Source of the DNA: an uncultured Bacillota bacterium
GTDB taxonomy: Bacteria > Bacillota > Clostridia > Oscillospirales > Oscillospiraceae
Assembly (NCBI GenBank): GCA_947383275.1
Contig: CANDCW010000041.1
Location: 1 to 21,303 of the forward strand
Reading direction: 5' to 3'
Length of the DNA stretch: 21,303 nt
Numbering within the stretch: position 1 is the stretch's first letter; every line of letters begins with the position of its first letter. A program made the position numbers and the translations under genes. Below the pieces are notes generated by a model. It worked only from the letters and a program-made list of their open reading frames with translations. It had not been told where the DNA came from and made no database searches. Positions 14,263-21,303 of this stretch are shown here, one piece after another.

Positions 14263-15495
14263 ATGTTTGGAATTCGGAAGGCTTCCAGCAGCAAATTAGG
14301 GATCTACATCCACATCCCTTTCTGCCGCAGCAAATGCGACTACTGCGACTTCTACTCTCTGGCGGGGCGGGAGGACAAGATGGACAGCTATCAGAGGGCC
14401 CTGCTGGCCCATCTGGGCGAGACCGCCCCCGCGGCCCGCGGCTTTGCGGTGGATACCATCTACTTTGGCGGCGGCACTCCCAGCTTTTACGGTGAAAAGC
14501 GCCTGCGGGAGCTGCTTGCGGCCATCAAGCGGCAGTTCAGCGTCATGAAAGACGCAGAGATCACCCTGGAGGCCAACCCGGACAGTGTAGACCTCAAAGC
14601 CCTGAAGTCCCTGCGCAAGGCGGGGTTCAACCGTATTTCCCTGGGGTATCAGTCCGCCTGCCAGGCGGAGCTGGAGGCGGTCCACCGGCCTCATACCCCC
14701 GCCCAGGGGGATGAAGCCGTTGCCGCCGCCCGGAAAGCGGGGTTTTCCAATCTCTCCCTGGATCTGATCTACGGCCTGCCCGTGCAGACGGTATCCAGCT
14801 GGTGGAATACGGTGGAGCACGCCCTTTCCCTGGCCCCGGACCACCTGTCCTGCTACGGGCTGAAGGTGGAGGAGGGCACCCCGCTGGCCGCCCGGGTAGC
14901 CGCCGGAAGGGAGCGCCTGCTCAGCGACGACACCCAGGCAGACCTCTACCTATGGACGGTCAACCGCCTGGCTCAGGCGGGGTATGGCCAGTATGAGATC
15001 TCCAACTTTGCCAAGCCGGGCTTCACCTCCCGGCACAACCTGCGCTACTGGCAGACGGAGCCCTATATCGGCTTCGGCCCCGGGGCCCATTCCGACTTCG
15101 GCGGCCGGCGGTACTCCTGGATCCGCGACCTGGAGGGGTATGTCACAGGCGTGCTGAAGGGTGGCGTGCTCCTGGACAGCGAAGACCTGATTCCCCCGGA
15201 GGAGCGAGGCAGCGAGTACTTGATGCTCCGCCTGCGCACCGCCCAGGGGATTGAGGAGTGGGAATACCGGGGGGCCTATTTTATGGATTTCACCCCCATT
15301 GAGGAGCGCCTATTGCAGTTTGCGGCCCAGGGCTGGGCGGAGAAAACGCCCCAGGGGCGCTGGCGCTTTACCCCTAAGGGCTTTTTGGTGTCCAACCGGC
15401 TCATCGGCGAACTGCTGGAACGGCAGGAGCGCGCCCGGCTGGCCGAGCTGCTGCCCCGGGCCCAGGCCCGGTATCAGGGGCGGGGCTCCAAATAG
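14263..15495 (+). CDS. hemW: Radical SAM haem chaperone HemW
   Basis: This 410-residue radical SAM protein has the 4Fe-4S motif C21-x3-C25-x2-C28 followed by F30. The CxxxCxxCxF form marks HemW rather than the coproporphyrinogen dehydrogenase HemN, which has a fourth Cys. Other signatures are IHIPFC, YFGGGTPS, NRISLGYQS and the C-terminal HemN_C region (about 325-395). HemW binds haem and passes it to target proteins; older annotation calls it coproporphyrinogen III oxidase. I chose ATG 14263 over GTG 14251 because AAGGTGG lies about 8 nt before the ATG, while the GTG is part of that site. It is probably co-transcribed with niaR and ends at 15528-15571. Confidence 0.93.
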   Translation: MFGIRKASSSKLGIYIHIPFCRSKCDYCDFYSLAGREDKMDSYQRALLAHLGETAPAARGFAVDTIYFGGGTPSFYGEKRLRELLAAIKRQFSVMKDAEITLEANPDSVDLKALKSLRKAGFNRISLGYQSACQAELEAVHRPHTPAQGDEAVAAARKAGFSNLSLDLIYGLPVQTVSSWWNTVEHALSLAPDHLSCYGLKVEEGTPLAARVAAGRERLLSDDTQADLYLWTVNRLAQAGYGQYEISNFAKPGFTSRHNLRYWQTEPYIGFGPGAHSDFGGRRYSWIRDLEGYVTGVLKGGVLLDSEDLIPPEERGSEYLMLRLRTAQGIEEWEYRGAYFMDFTPIEERLLQFAAQGWAEKTPQGRWRFTPKGFLVSNRLIGELLERQERARLAELLPRAQARYQGRGSK

Positions 15496-15527
15496 TTTCC
15501 ACATTCTGACAGGAAAATTCTGAGGAT

Positions 15528-15571
15528 CGGACAGCGGAGGCAGGCTTTTTGTTCTTCTGTCCGTCTTTTTT
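15528..15571 (+). terminator. Terminator after hemW
   Basis: A 7-bp stem CGGACAG/CTGTCCG (15528-15534 with 15557-15563) with a 22-nt loop is followed two bases later by T6 (15566-15571). Confidence 0.65.
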
Positions 15572-15601
15572 AACAATTTGTTCATAGCTCCGCAATTTTT
15601 G

Positions 15602-15630
15602 TTGCAACCGGGACATAATAGTGCTATAAT
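15602..15630 (+). promoter_or_regulatory. murA promoter
   Basis: TTGCAA (15602-15607), exact 17-nt spacer, perfect TATAAT (15625-15630). Predicted start near 15637. Confidence 0.7.
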
Positions 15631-15636
15631 GTATGC

Positions 15637-15741
15637 GGTTTGATGTGCCCTACCATTGGTAGGGGTTCCTTTGATTTTACATACGGCGCAACGCCGTATT
15701 ATTCTTATAGATTCCAAGACTGGAAAAGAGGGTGCAGGTTT
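15637..15741 (+). promoter_or_regulatory. murA 5' leader with two hairpins
   Basis: The roughly 105-nt leader has two compact perfect hairpins: 7 bp at 15648-15654/15658-15664 (loop ATT) and 8 bp at 15681-15688/15692-15699 (loop CAA), the latter followed by TATTCTTAT. The leader is in frame with murA without stops, but no ribosome site serves an upstream start. It may be a cis-regulatory element; no known riboswitch class is recognised. Confidence 0.4.
15727..15734 (+). promoter_or_regulatory. Ribosome binding site deciding the TTG start of murA
   Basis: AGAGGGTG lies 7 nt before TTG 15742. Upstream in-frame candidates (TTG 15640, ATG 15643) have no site and lie at the predicted transcription start. 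Confidence 0.65.
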
Positions 15742-17037
15742 TTGACCAAGTATCTGATTCACGGAGGGGTTCCCCTCCACGGAACCATTCATATCAGCGG
15801 CGCGAAAAACGCCGCTGTCGCAATCATCCCCGCGGCCCTGCTGGTGGACGGCGTCTGCCGCATCGAAAACGTTCCCCAAATCAGCGACGTGACCTTGATC
15901 CTTCAAATTCTGAGAGAGCTGGGCGCCGATGTGCGCACCATCAACCGCACCACCATTGAGGTGGACTGCTCCCATATCCGCAACCGCCAGGTCCCCTATG
16001 AGCTGGCGCGGAAGATCCGTGCCAGCTACTATCTGGTGGGCGCGCTGCTCAGCCGGTTCGGCTGGGCGGAGGTCCCCCTGCCCGGCGGCTGCGATCTGGG
16101 CGGCCGGCCGGTGGACCAGCACATCAAGGGCTTTGTCTCCATGGGGGCCAACGTAGATGTGCGCAATGGGCTGATCTACGCCCGCGTCCCCAGCGGGGCG
16201 CGGCTGTCCGGCGGGCAGGTCTACCTGGATATCGTTTCTGTGGGCGCCACCATGAACATCATGCTGGCCGCCACCCTGGCCCAGGGCATGACCGTCATTG
16301 AAAACGCCGCCAAAGAGCCCCATATCGTGGATTTGGCCAACTTCCTCAACTCTATGGGCGCCGATATCCGGGGGGCCGGCACTGACGTTATCAAGATTCA
16401 CGGCGTCAACCGCCTGCGGGGCGGCTCCTACTCCATTATCCCCGACCAGATCGAGGCGGGCACCTATATGGCCGCTGTGGCCGCTGCCGGGGGCGATGTG
16501 CTGATTCAGAATGTCATCCCCAAGCATTTGGACTGCATTACCGCCAAGCTGGTGGAGATGGGTGTGGATGTGGAGGAGCTGGATGACGCCGTCCGCCTGC
16601 GCCGAGAGGGCCCCATGGGCCGGGTGAATGTGAAAACGATGCCCTATCCTGGCTTCCCCACCGATATGCAGCCCCAGATTGCCGCCGTACTGTGCGTGGC
16701 CCAGGGCACCAGCGTTCTCACCGAGGGCGTATGGGACAACCGGTACCGCTATGTGGACGAATTCCGCCGCATGGGCGCCCGCATCCAGGTGGACGGCAAG
16801 GTAGCCGTCATTGAGGGCGTGGACCACCTGACCGGAGCCCCCGTCCACGCCTGCGATCTGCGGGCCGGGGCCGCTATGGTCATTGCCGGCCTGGCCGCCC
16901 AGGGCTATACCGAAATTGACGGCATCCATCACATTGAGCGGGGCTATGAAACCATTGTGGATAAGCTGGCCGCTGTGGGCGCCGATATCCGGATTATCCA
17001 CGCGCCGGGCGAAGAGGACCAGTCCCAGGTAGGTTAA
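15742..17037 (+). CDS. murA: UDP-N-acetylglucosamine 1-carboxyvinyltransferase MurA
   Basis: This 431-residue enzyme transfers enolpyruvate from phosphoenolpyruvate to UDP-GlcNAc, the first committed step of peptidoglycan synthesis, in the cytosol. Lys22-Asn23 in SGAKNAA and the active-site Cys117 in PGGCDLGGRP are present. The Cys implies normal fosfomycin sensitivity at the target. FPTDMQPQ and the WDNRYRYVDEFRRMGA block are also typical. The TTG start at 15742 gives the usual family length and the normal N-terminus (TKYLIHGG); a longer in-frame form from 15640 would carry about 34 unrelated residues. It leads a cluster with yycJ and rlmH, as wall and ribosome genes often do in Clostridia. 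Confidence 0.95.
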   Translation: MTKYLIHGGVPLHGTIHISGAKNAAVAIIPAALLVDGVCRIENVPQISDVTLILQILRELGADVRTINRTTIEVDCSHIRNRQVPYELARKIRASYYLVGALLSRFGWAEVPLPGGCDLGGRPVDQHIKGFVSMGANVDVRNGLIYARVPSGARLSGGQVYLDIVSVGATMNIMLAATLAQGMTVIENAAKEPHIVDLANFLNSMGADIRGAGTDVIKIHGVNRLRGGSYSIIPDQIEAGTYMAAVAAAGGDVLIQNVIPKHLDCITAKLVEMGVDVEELDDAVRLRREGPMGRVNVKTMPYPGFPTDMQPQIAAVLCVAQGTSVLTEGVWDNRYRYVDEFRRMGARIQVDGKVAVIEGVDHLTGAPVHACDLRAGAAMVIAGLAAQGYTEIDGIHHIERGYETIVDKLAAVGADIRIIHAPGEEDQSQVG

Positions 17038-17055
17038 TGAATGATGATAGGCGGG

Positions 17056-17080
17056 CGGGCGGCTTTGAGCCGCCCGTTTT
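17056..17080 (+). terminator. Hairpin with T4 after murA
   Basis: Eight-base-pair stem CGGGCGGC/GCCGCCCG (17056-17063 with 17069-17076) followed by TTTT. It is only 19 nt before the yycJ start, so it may be a partial terminator inside the cluster. Confidence 0.6.
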
Positions 17081-17098
17081 GGCGGAGAGGAGAGAATC

Positions 17099-17902
17099 GT
17101 GACTTTTACCACCCTAGCCAGCGGCTCTACCGGCAACGCCGCCCTGGTCTCCTGCGGGGACACCCACATCCTGCTGGACGCGGGAATCTCGGGCCGGCGC
17201 ATCGCCGGCGGCCTGAAGGCCCTGGGCACGGCCCCAGAGGAGCTGTCCGCCATTCTGATTACCCACGAACACAGCGACCACATCGCCGGACTTCAGGTCC
17301 TGACAAAGAAGCACCGGGTCCCCATCTACGCCACCGGCCCCACCTGCCGCCAGCTGTGCTATAAAACGGCCTTTCTAGAGGATCTGGTCCGGGAGCAGCG
17401 GCCTGGGACCGGAGTACAGATCGGCTCCCTGTGGGTAGAGTCCTTCCCCACCCCCCATGACGCTGCCGGTAGTGTAGGCTACTCCATCGCCGGAGAGGGC
17501 GGCCGCATGGTGCTGGCTACCGACCTGGGCCATGTGACCCAGGAAGTCCGTCAGGCGGTGAAAGGCTGCGGCCTGCTGGTGTGTGAGTCTAACCACGATG
17601 AGGACTGGGTCCGTTCCGGGCCCTACCCCTACTACCTGAAGCAGCGTATCCTTGGCGGCCTCGGCCATCTGTCCAATGAGGCGGGGGCGGAGCTGTCCGC
17701 GTTTGCTGCGCAGTCCGGGACCCGGGTCGTGGTACTGGCCCACCTGTCCCGGCAAAACAATACCCCCGCCCGCGCCCGCGAGGCGGCGTGCCTGCGCCTG
17801 CGGGCCATAGGCTGCGACCCGGAGCGGGACATTACTCTGTCGGTGGCCCCAGACGCTGAATTGGGCGTTACATACCGGCTGGAGGGGGCGTCCGTATGCT
17901 GA
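17099..17902 (+). CDS. yycJ: YycJ/WalJ-like metallo-beta-lactamase-fold hydrolase
   Basis: This 267-residue metallo-beta-lactamase-fold protein has the metal motif His56-x-His58-x-Asp60-His61 (THEHSDH), the early Asp27 (LLDAG), later ligands in PTPHDAAGS and ATDLGH, and CESNHD. The N-terminus TLASGSTGNA is the family hallmark. YycJ is a DNA exonuclease linked to mismatch repair in Bacillus; in Streptococcus and others it is tied to WalRK. The start is GTG with GAGGAGAG about 5 nt upstream. It overlaps rlmH by 7 nt. In Bacillus, yycJ and rlmH also lie close together next to an htrA-type gene; here the htrA-type gene has moved to 1599-2837. Confidence 0.9.
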   Translation: MTFTTLASGSTGNAALVSCGDTHILLDAGISGRRIAGGLKALGTAPEELSAILITHEHSDHIAGLQVLTKKHRVPIYATGPTCRQLCYKTAFLEDLVREQRPGTGVQIGSLWVESFPTPHDAAGSVGYSIAGEGGRMVLATDLGHVTQEVRQAVKGCGLLVCESNHDEDWVRSGPYPYYLKQRILGGLGHLSNEAGAELSAFAAQSGTRVVVLAHLSRQNNTPARAREAACLRLRAIGCDPERDITLSVAPDAELGVTYRLEGASVC

Positions 17903-18378
17903 GCGTGCACCTGGTCTGCGTAGGTAAGCTGAAAGAGAAGTTTTACAAGGACGCCTGCGCCGAATACCTCAAACGGCTGTCCCCCTACTGCAAGCTGGAG
18001 CTGGCAGAGCTTCCTGAGGCCAAGCTGCCGCAGGATCCCTCCCTTGGGGAAATTACCACTGCCCTGTCCAAGGAGGCAGACGCCATTCGGGCCAAGATTC
18101 CCCCCAATTCCAGCATCATAGCCCTGTGTGTGGAGGGGCGGCTGTACTCCAGCGAGGACCTGTCCCAGCTGATCTCCGCCTGGACCCGCAATACTGCCAA
18201 GCATCTGGTCTTTGTCGTCGGGGGCAGCTACGGCCTGCACCCCTCCATCAAGGCGGAATCCTGGGTGAAATTATCCATGTCCCCCATGACCTTCCCCCAC
18301 CATCTGGCCCGGGTCATGCTCTTAGAGCAGGTCTACCGGGCGTTTAAAATCGACGAGGGGTCATCCTACCACAAGTAA
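17896..18378 (+). CDS. rlmH: 23S rRNA (pseudouridine-1915-N3) methyltransferase RlmH
   Basis: This 160-residue SPOUT-class methyltransferase modifies the pseudouridine at 1915 in helix 69 of 23S rRNA, acting on the 70S ribosome. It has the knot motif FVVGGSYGL (106-114) that binds S-adenosylmethionine, LCVEGRLYSSE (78-87) and the conserved C-terminal tail YRAFKIDEGSSYHK. Length matches the family. The ATG lies inside the end of yycJ with GGAGGGGG 7 nt upstream, so the two are translationally coupled. The gene ends at an immediate 12-bp-arm hairpin. Confidence 0.96.
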   Translation: MLSVHLVCVGKLKEKFYKDACAEYLKRLSPYCKLELAELPEAKLPQDPSLGEITTALSKEADAIRAKIPPNSSIIALCVEGRLYSSEDLSQLISAWTRNTAKHLVFVVGGSYGLHPSIKAESWVKLSMSPMTFPHHLARVMLLEQVYRAFKIDEGSSYHK

Positions 18379-18403
18379 GAGCCTGGCGCGGCGCGCCAGG
18401 CTC
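18379..18403. terminator. Hairpin between convergent rlmH and radical SAM genes
   Basis: Perfect inverted repeat with 12-nt arms (18379-18390 with 18392-18403) starting right after the rlmH stop, followed by TTCTCAT on the plus strand. The T tract is poor. It lies only 3 nt from the convergent stop, so it serves both genes. Confidence 0.65.
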
Positions 18404-18406
18404 TTC

Positions 18407-19285
18407 TCATATTCCCGTCAAATCAAAGGGCGGGGTGTACTCCTCCCTGGCGCTGGTCCGCTCCTGGGTGAAGCCATCCAGTCCCAGGTTTTCCATATAC
18501 TCCTGGGCGGCGCGCATCTCCCCGGGGCGCAAGCGGCGGTTGATCTCCGGGACGGCGGTCAGGTCCCCCCAGGGGGTATACTGGCTCATGAGGGAGAACA
18601 GCACCGCCCCCGGCCCAAACTCCCGGGCCGTCCAGTCCATCACCGCCTTGGCCTGCCCCACCTGGCCGGGCAGGATCAAATGGCGGATGACTGTCCCCTG
18701 CGCCAGCAGGCCGTTTTCGTCAAACCGGCAGGGACCGGTCTGGCGGACCATCTCCCGGATGGCGTTCCGGGCGGTTTCCGGGTAGTCAGACGCCCCGGAA
18801 TACCGTCGGGCGAGCTCCCCATCCAAGTACTTCAGGTCAGGAAGGTAAATATCTACCTTGCCCTCCAGCCCCCGCAGCGTCTCCACCTTGTCAAAGCCCC
18901 CGGAGTTCCACACCACCGGCACAGCCGGGCGGTAATCCTCCAGCAGCGCGCCAACCACATGGGCGTAGTGGGTCGGGTTGACGAAATTGAGGTTGTGGGC
19001 CCCTTGGGCAATCAGCGCTTCGCAGATGCCCCTCAGCCGCTCCAGCGTAACGGCCTTTCCGAAATCCTGGTGGCTGATCTTCTCGTTTTGACAAAACACG
19101 CATCCTAGGGAGCAGCCGGAAAAAAAGATGGTTCCGGAGCCCTGGCTTCCAGATATGGGCGGTTCCTCCCAGTGGTGGAGGGCCGCCCGGGCCAAAACCG
19201 GAACCGACGGCATGCGGCAGTACCCCGCTCCCTCCGCCTCAGTGCGCACAGCCCCGCAGTTTCTGGGGCATAAACGGCAAATCAT
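18407..19285 (-). CDS. Radical SAM protein, PflA-like (COG1313 type)
   Basis: This 292-residue radical SAM protein has C58-x3-C62-x2-C65 in the FFSGCSLGCVFCQN motif. It also has an N-terminal extra Cys cluster (Cys3, Cys6, Cys10, Cys23: ICRLCPRNC ... GYC) typical of the group annotated as putative pyruvate formate-lyase activating enzymes. No partner glycyl radical enzyme is nearby, so PFL activation is doubtful; the real substrate is unknown. NFVNPTHY and the DIYLPDLKY motif are group signatures. The ATG at 19285 is preceded by AAAGGGGGG at 6 nt; the frame runs open upstream for 26 codons without a site. It follows mutY by 40 nt and is probably in its operon. Confidence 0.88.
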   Translation of the reverse strand: MICRLCPRNCGAVRTEAEGAGYCRMPSVPVLARAALHHWEEPPISGSQGSGTIFFSGCSLGCVFCQNEKISHQDFGKAVTLERLRGICEALIAQGAHNLNFVNPTHYAHVVGALLEDYRPAVPVVWNSGGFDKVETLRGLEGKVDIYLPDLKYLDGELARRYSGASDYPETARNAIREMVRQTGPCRFDENGLLAQGTVIRHLILPGQVGQAKAVMDWTAREFGPGAVLFSLMSQYTPWGDLTAVPEINRRLRPGEMRAAQEYMENLGLDGFTQERTSAREEYTPPFDLTGI

Positions 19286-19325
19286 GAAGATCCCCCCTTT
19301 CCGCGCAGCCCAAACAAATATCCCG

Positions 19326-20372
19326 TTAAAAGCGGCCCAGGCGGTCCAGCACAATCTGTTCAAAGGGACGGAACGCGTTGGGAAGTGCGTAGATATCCCG
19401 CAGGGCCTGCCGGTCCGCCCAAACCCAGCCCTCAGGGAGAGCCGGACTGTCCAGCTCGGCGGACAGAGCGGTCATGTGCCATTCAAGGTGGGTAAAAATG
19501 TGTCTGCCCGTTCCCGCCCGCCTCAGTTCGGGGGCGGAACAGCCCCACCGTTCCGGCCAGCCGGTTTCTTCAGACAGCTCATTGGGATACTCCCACAGCC
19601 CGGCCAGCAATCCGCGCCTGGGACGGCGGCGTAGCGCCACGCCCGCCTTGTGGAAAAACAAATAAACGGTGCGCGCTTCCACCCGCCGCGCCTTTTTTGC
19701 CGCCTTGACGGGCAATTCCCCTATGCGCCCCTCCCGAAGGGCCCGACAGAGGCTGGCTGCGGGGCATTTTTCACATTGGGGCGCGCCGTTGGGCAGGCAG
19801 ACCGTGGCGCCCAACTCCATCATGGCCTGATTAAAATCCCCGGGCGCGTCCAGGGGGATGGCCTCGGCCAGAGCCTGCGTAATCTTTTTCTTCATGGTGG
19901 GCGTGCCGATATCCCCCCCGTCTCCGGTAATTCGGGCGACTACCCGGAGGACGTTCCCGTCCACTGCCGGAACGGGGAGGCCAAAGGCGATGGAGGCAAT
20001 GGCCCCGGCGGTGTAGTCCCCCACTCCAGCCAGCGCGCGAATTTCCTCATAAGTATTTGGAAATATCCCTCCGTGACAGGTTTTGATCTGTTCTGCCGCC
20101 TTTTGCAAATTTCTCGCCCGACTATAGTAGCCCAGCCCCTGCCACAGCTTCATCAGCTCATCCTGCGGCAGCGCGGCCAGGCAGGCTACCGTGGGAACAG
20201 CCTCCATAAAGCGGCGGTAATAATCCAAAACCGCTGCCACGCGGGTCTGCTGGAGCATAATTTCAGACACCCACACGTGGTAAGGCGTGGGGTCGCTCCG
20301 CCAGGGAAGCACTCGGGCATTTTCCCGGTACCACTCCAGCAGGGGAACGGGCAGACACCGCAATTCGTCCAA
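19326..20372 (-). CDS. mutY: A/G-specific adenine DNA glycosylase MutY
   Basis: This 348-residue base-excision repair enzyme removes adenine opposite 8-oxoguanine. Numbered from the TTG start, catalytic Glu37 (VSEIMLQQT) and Asp138 (AVDGNV) fall exactly at the E. coli positions. The helix-hairpin-helix is LAGVGDYTAGAI (114-125). The 4Fe-4S cluster Cys are 192, 200, 203 and 209, a C-x7-C-x2-C-x5-C form with one more residue in the first gap than in E. coli. A C-terminal Nudix-like 8-oxoG recognition domain (about 232-345) follows. Start choice: AGAGGTG lies 6 nt before TTG 20372; GTG 20381 is the tail of that same site and has none of its own. Confidence 0.94.
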   Translation of the reverse strand: MDELRCLPVPLLEWYRENARVLPWRSDPTPYHVWVSEIMLQQTRVAAVLDYYRRFMEAVPTVACLAALPQDELMKLWQGLGYYSRARNLQKAAEQIKTCHGGIFPNTYEEIRALAGVGDYTAGAIASIAFGLPVPAVDGNVLRVVARITGDGGDIGTPTMKKKITQALAEAIPLDAPGDFNQAMMELGATVCLPNGAPQCEKCPAASLCRALREGRIGELPVKAAKKARRVEARTVYLFFHKAGVALRRRPRRGLLAGLWEYPNELSEETGWPERWGCSAPELRRAGTGRHIFTHLEWHMTALSAELDSPALPEGWVWADRQALRDIYALPNAFRPFEQIVLDRLGRF

Positions 20373-20378
20373 AAAAAG

Positions 20379-20385
20379 CACCTCT
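20379..20385 (-). promoter_or_regulatory. Ribosome binding site deciding the TTG start of mutY
   Basis: AGAGGTG on the minus strand lies 6 nt before TTG 20372. The alternative GTG start at 20381 is inside this site. Confidence 0.6.
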
Positions 20386-20554
20386 TTTTGCGCAGTGTTT
20401 GTGCTGTCTCACAGCGCCAGGGTTGTGATTCCATTTGATTGGCAATCGCCCGGAACTATAACATAATACGAATACTAAATATAATGGATTTGGGGATGGC
20501 ATTTCTCCGGCAGGAGTGGTAAAGTCATGGGCAGAGCAGAGGTTAAAAATTTAA

Positions 20555-20598
20555 CGAAGCGCCGGTTGCCGCTCTTGCCGGCGGACTTCGAAATTTTT
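20555..20598 (+). terminator. Terminator-like hairpin in the intergenic region
   Basis: Eleven paired bases in two blocks (20555-20565 with 20578-20590, two bases bulged) and an AAATTTTT run at 20591-20598. It reads as a terminator on the plus strand, where no protein gene precedes it. Confidence 0.4.
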
Positions 20599-20643
20599 GA
20601 GCTTTGACTCCATCATTCCTTTTTCATCCATCCTTCCAGATCA

Positions 20644-20680
20644 CCGCACAGGGACGCCCCGCCGGGGCGTCCCTGTGCGG
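20644..20680. terminator. Perfect 17-bp hairpin after the C_GCAxxG_C_C gene
   Basis: Arms 20644-20660 and 20664-20680 pair without mismatch around a 3-nt loop, six bases beyond the stop of the minus-strand gene. There is no U tract after it on the minus strand. Confidence 0.6.
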
Positions 20681-20686
20681 CTTTGT

Positions 20687-21055
20687 CTACTCCAGCGCCT
20701 CTACCACCTCGAAGACCAGGCCATCGCAGTGCTCCTTGCGGGGGATGCCGGCGTCATGGGAGGCTTTGAGGAGGGCGGCGCAGTTAATGTCCCCGTGGCC
20801 GGCCCGGAACTCGTTCCGGAAAGCGTCCGCCCGTTCCGGCGGGCAATTGGTCATGCCCAGCACCATCAGCCCCCCGGTCAGCGCGCCGCAGGCGGAGCCA
20901 CAGCGCATCCCGGAGCCGAAATTGGCCCCCAGGTCAAACGCCTGCTGCTCGGTAAGCCCCATCTCCCGGGCGAACGTGACCAGAACGGACTGGCAGCAGT
21001 TAAAGTGAATGTCGGTGCGCGCCCGGAGCTCCCGGACCTTTTCCAGATGTGTCAT
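20687..21055 (-). CDS. C_GCAxxG_C_C family (putative redox) protein
   Basis: This 122-residue small cytosolic protein has seven cysteines: Cys20-Cys21 (NCCQSVL), Cys52 and Cys56 in the RCGSACGALTGG core, Cys71, Cys92 and Cys110. This spacing is the signature of the C_GCAxxG_C_C family, common in anaerobes and thought to be redox-active or metal-binding; no reaction is established. The ATG at 21055 has AAAGGAG 9 nt before it; a longer frame upstream has no site. It begins 48 nt after the recG stop, so the two may be co-transcribed. Confidence 0.85.
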   Translation of the reverse strand: MTHLEKVRELRARTDIHFNCCQSVLVTFAREMGLTEQQAFDLGANFGSGMRCGSACGALTGGLMVLGMTNCPPERADAFRNEFRAGHGDINCAALLKASHDAGIPRKEHCDGLVFEVVEALE

Positions 21056-21103
21056 AATTTTTTCTCCTTTCACACGGCGCCTCAAAAAAAGGGACGCCCG
21101 TCA

Positions 21104-21303
21104 TCAGTTAAAAATATCGGGGGTATCGGCAAACAGCTGCCGCACCCGCTCCCAGACAGGGCGGTTCTCCGGTTCGGCCAGGCGGGGGTCCCGGGACAGT
21201 AGGGACCGCGCGGCCTCCTGGGCTTCGTTGAGCAGGCGCATATCCCCGGCCAGGTCGGCCAGCTTCATCTGGGGCAGGCCGTGCTGCCGGTTGCCGAAGA
21301 AGT
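21104..21303 (-). CDS. recG: ATP-dependent DNA helicase RecG, C-terminal end (partial)
   Basis: The minus-strand frame entering from the right edge gives 65 residues ending DTPDIFN and TGA at 21104-21106. The stretch FFGNRQHGLPQMKLADL followed by DMRLLNEAQEAARSLL and DPRLAEPEN matches the last part of RecG, where helicase motif VI is followed by the G-x-RQ-x-G-L-P and ADL-x2-D motifs. RecG remodels stalled replication forks and Holliday junctions. The helicase core and wedge domain are beyond the window. It was found by reading the edge frame directly; no start codon is available in the window. Confidence 0.85.
   Translation of the reverse strand, partial: FFGNRQHGLPQMKLADLAGDMRLLNEAQEAARSLLSRDPRLAEPENRPVWERVRQLFADTPDIFN

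Larger units (their letters stand above)
20382..20686. other. 305-bp intergenic region with two hairpins
   Basis: No convincing protein gene. It contains a possible plus-strand promoter (TTGGCA 20439-20444, 17-nt spacer, CATAAT 20462-20467), a terminator-like hairpin (20555-20598) and a perfect 17-bp hairpin (20644-20680). A mutY promoter on the minus strand is not clear. Confidence 0.45.

Noticed and set aside
15310..17283. 657-aa minus-strand frame across hemW, murA and yycJ
   Set aside because: It crosses several well-supported genes and intergenic signals, and its composition is typical of antisense shadows.
20551..20631. 26-aa minus-strand frame upstream of mutY
   Set aside because: It lies inside a terminator-like hairpin and no ribosome site at proper spacing serves its first ATG.

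Overview
The window looks like chromosome of a high-GC Firmicute of class Clostridia, most likely an Oscillospiraceae relative (Flavonifractor, Lawsonibacter or Intestinimonas type). The basis is the GC-rich codon use, strong AGGAGG-type ribosome sites with frequent GTG and TTG starts, a short archaeal/eukaryal-type ProS, NiaR, HemW, YycJ and RlmH of Firmicute type, and a C_GCAxxG_C_C protein. The genus is inference from memory of such genomes; no search was possible.

Layout. (1) 1-766: C-terminal part of a large serine recombinase, probably the end of an integrated mobile element whose body lies left of the window. (2) 863-6277, minus strand: a cation diffusion facilitator, then an operon of OmpR-type response regulator, sensor kinase, HtrA-like membrane protease, Nudix hydrolase and an 81-residue small protein, ended by a long hairpin. 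(3) 6546-9478, plus strand: AbgT-family transporter followed by an M20/PepT-like peptidase. (4) 9479-9835: no protein gene, but two tandem diverged copies of a small transcription unit. Each has three 11-bp-spaced Pho-box-like hexamers, a -10 box, a roughly 90-nt transcribed segment with pyrimidine-rich anti-Shine-Dalgarno tracts, and a long terminal hairpin. (5) 9836-12075: a DtxR/MntR-type metalloregulator divergent from a Na/Pi cotransporter with a PhoU domain. (6) 12141-13583: ProS on the minus strand. (7) 13738-18378, plus strand: niaR, hemW, murA, yycJ and rlmH. (8) 18407-21303, minus strand: the end of recG, a C_GCAxxG_C_C redox-type protein, mutY and a radical SAM protein.

The most interesting region is the tandem unit at 9497-9823. 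The same TTCACA-N5-TTCACx direct repeat, at nearly the same distance from the -10 box, stands in front of the response-regulator gene (5060-5101), and a phosphate transporter gene lies just downstream. I propose that the regulator is a PhoB/PhoP-like protein that controls itself and a pair of tandem small RNAs. The box geometry is read directly from the sequence. The regulator-target link and the RNA function are inference.

The other genes are mostly housekeeping: NAD control, haem trafficking, peptidoglycan precursor synthesis, ribosome modification, base-excision repair and tRNA charging. Metal handling (CDF exporter and DtxR/MntR-type repressor) and phosphate handling (PhoU-type transporter and two-component system) are the two recurrent physiological themes.
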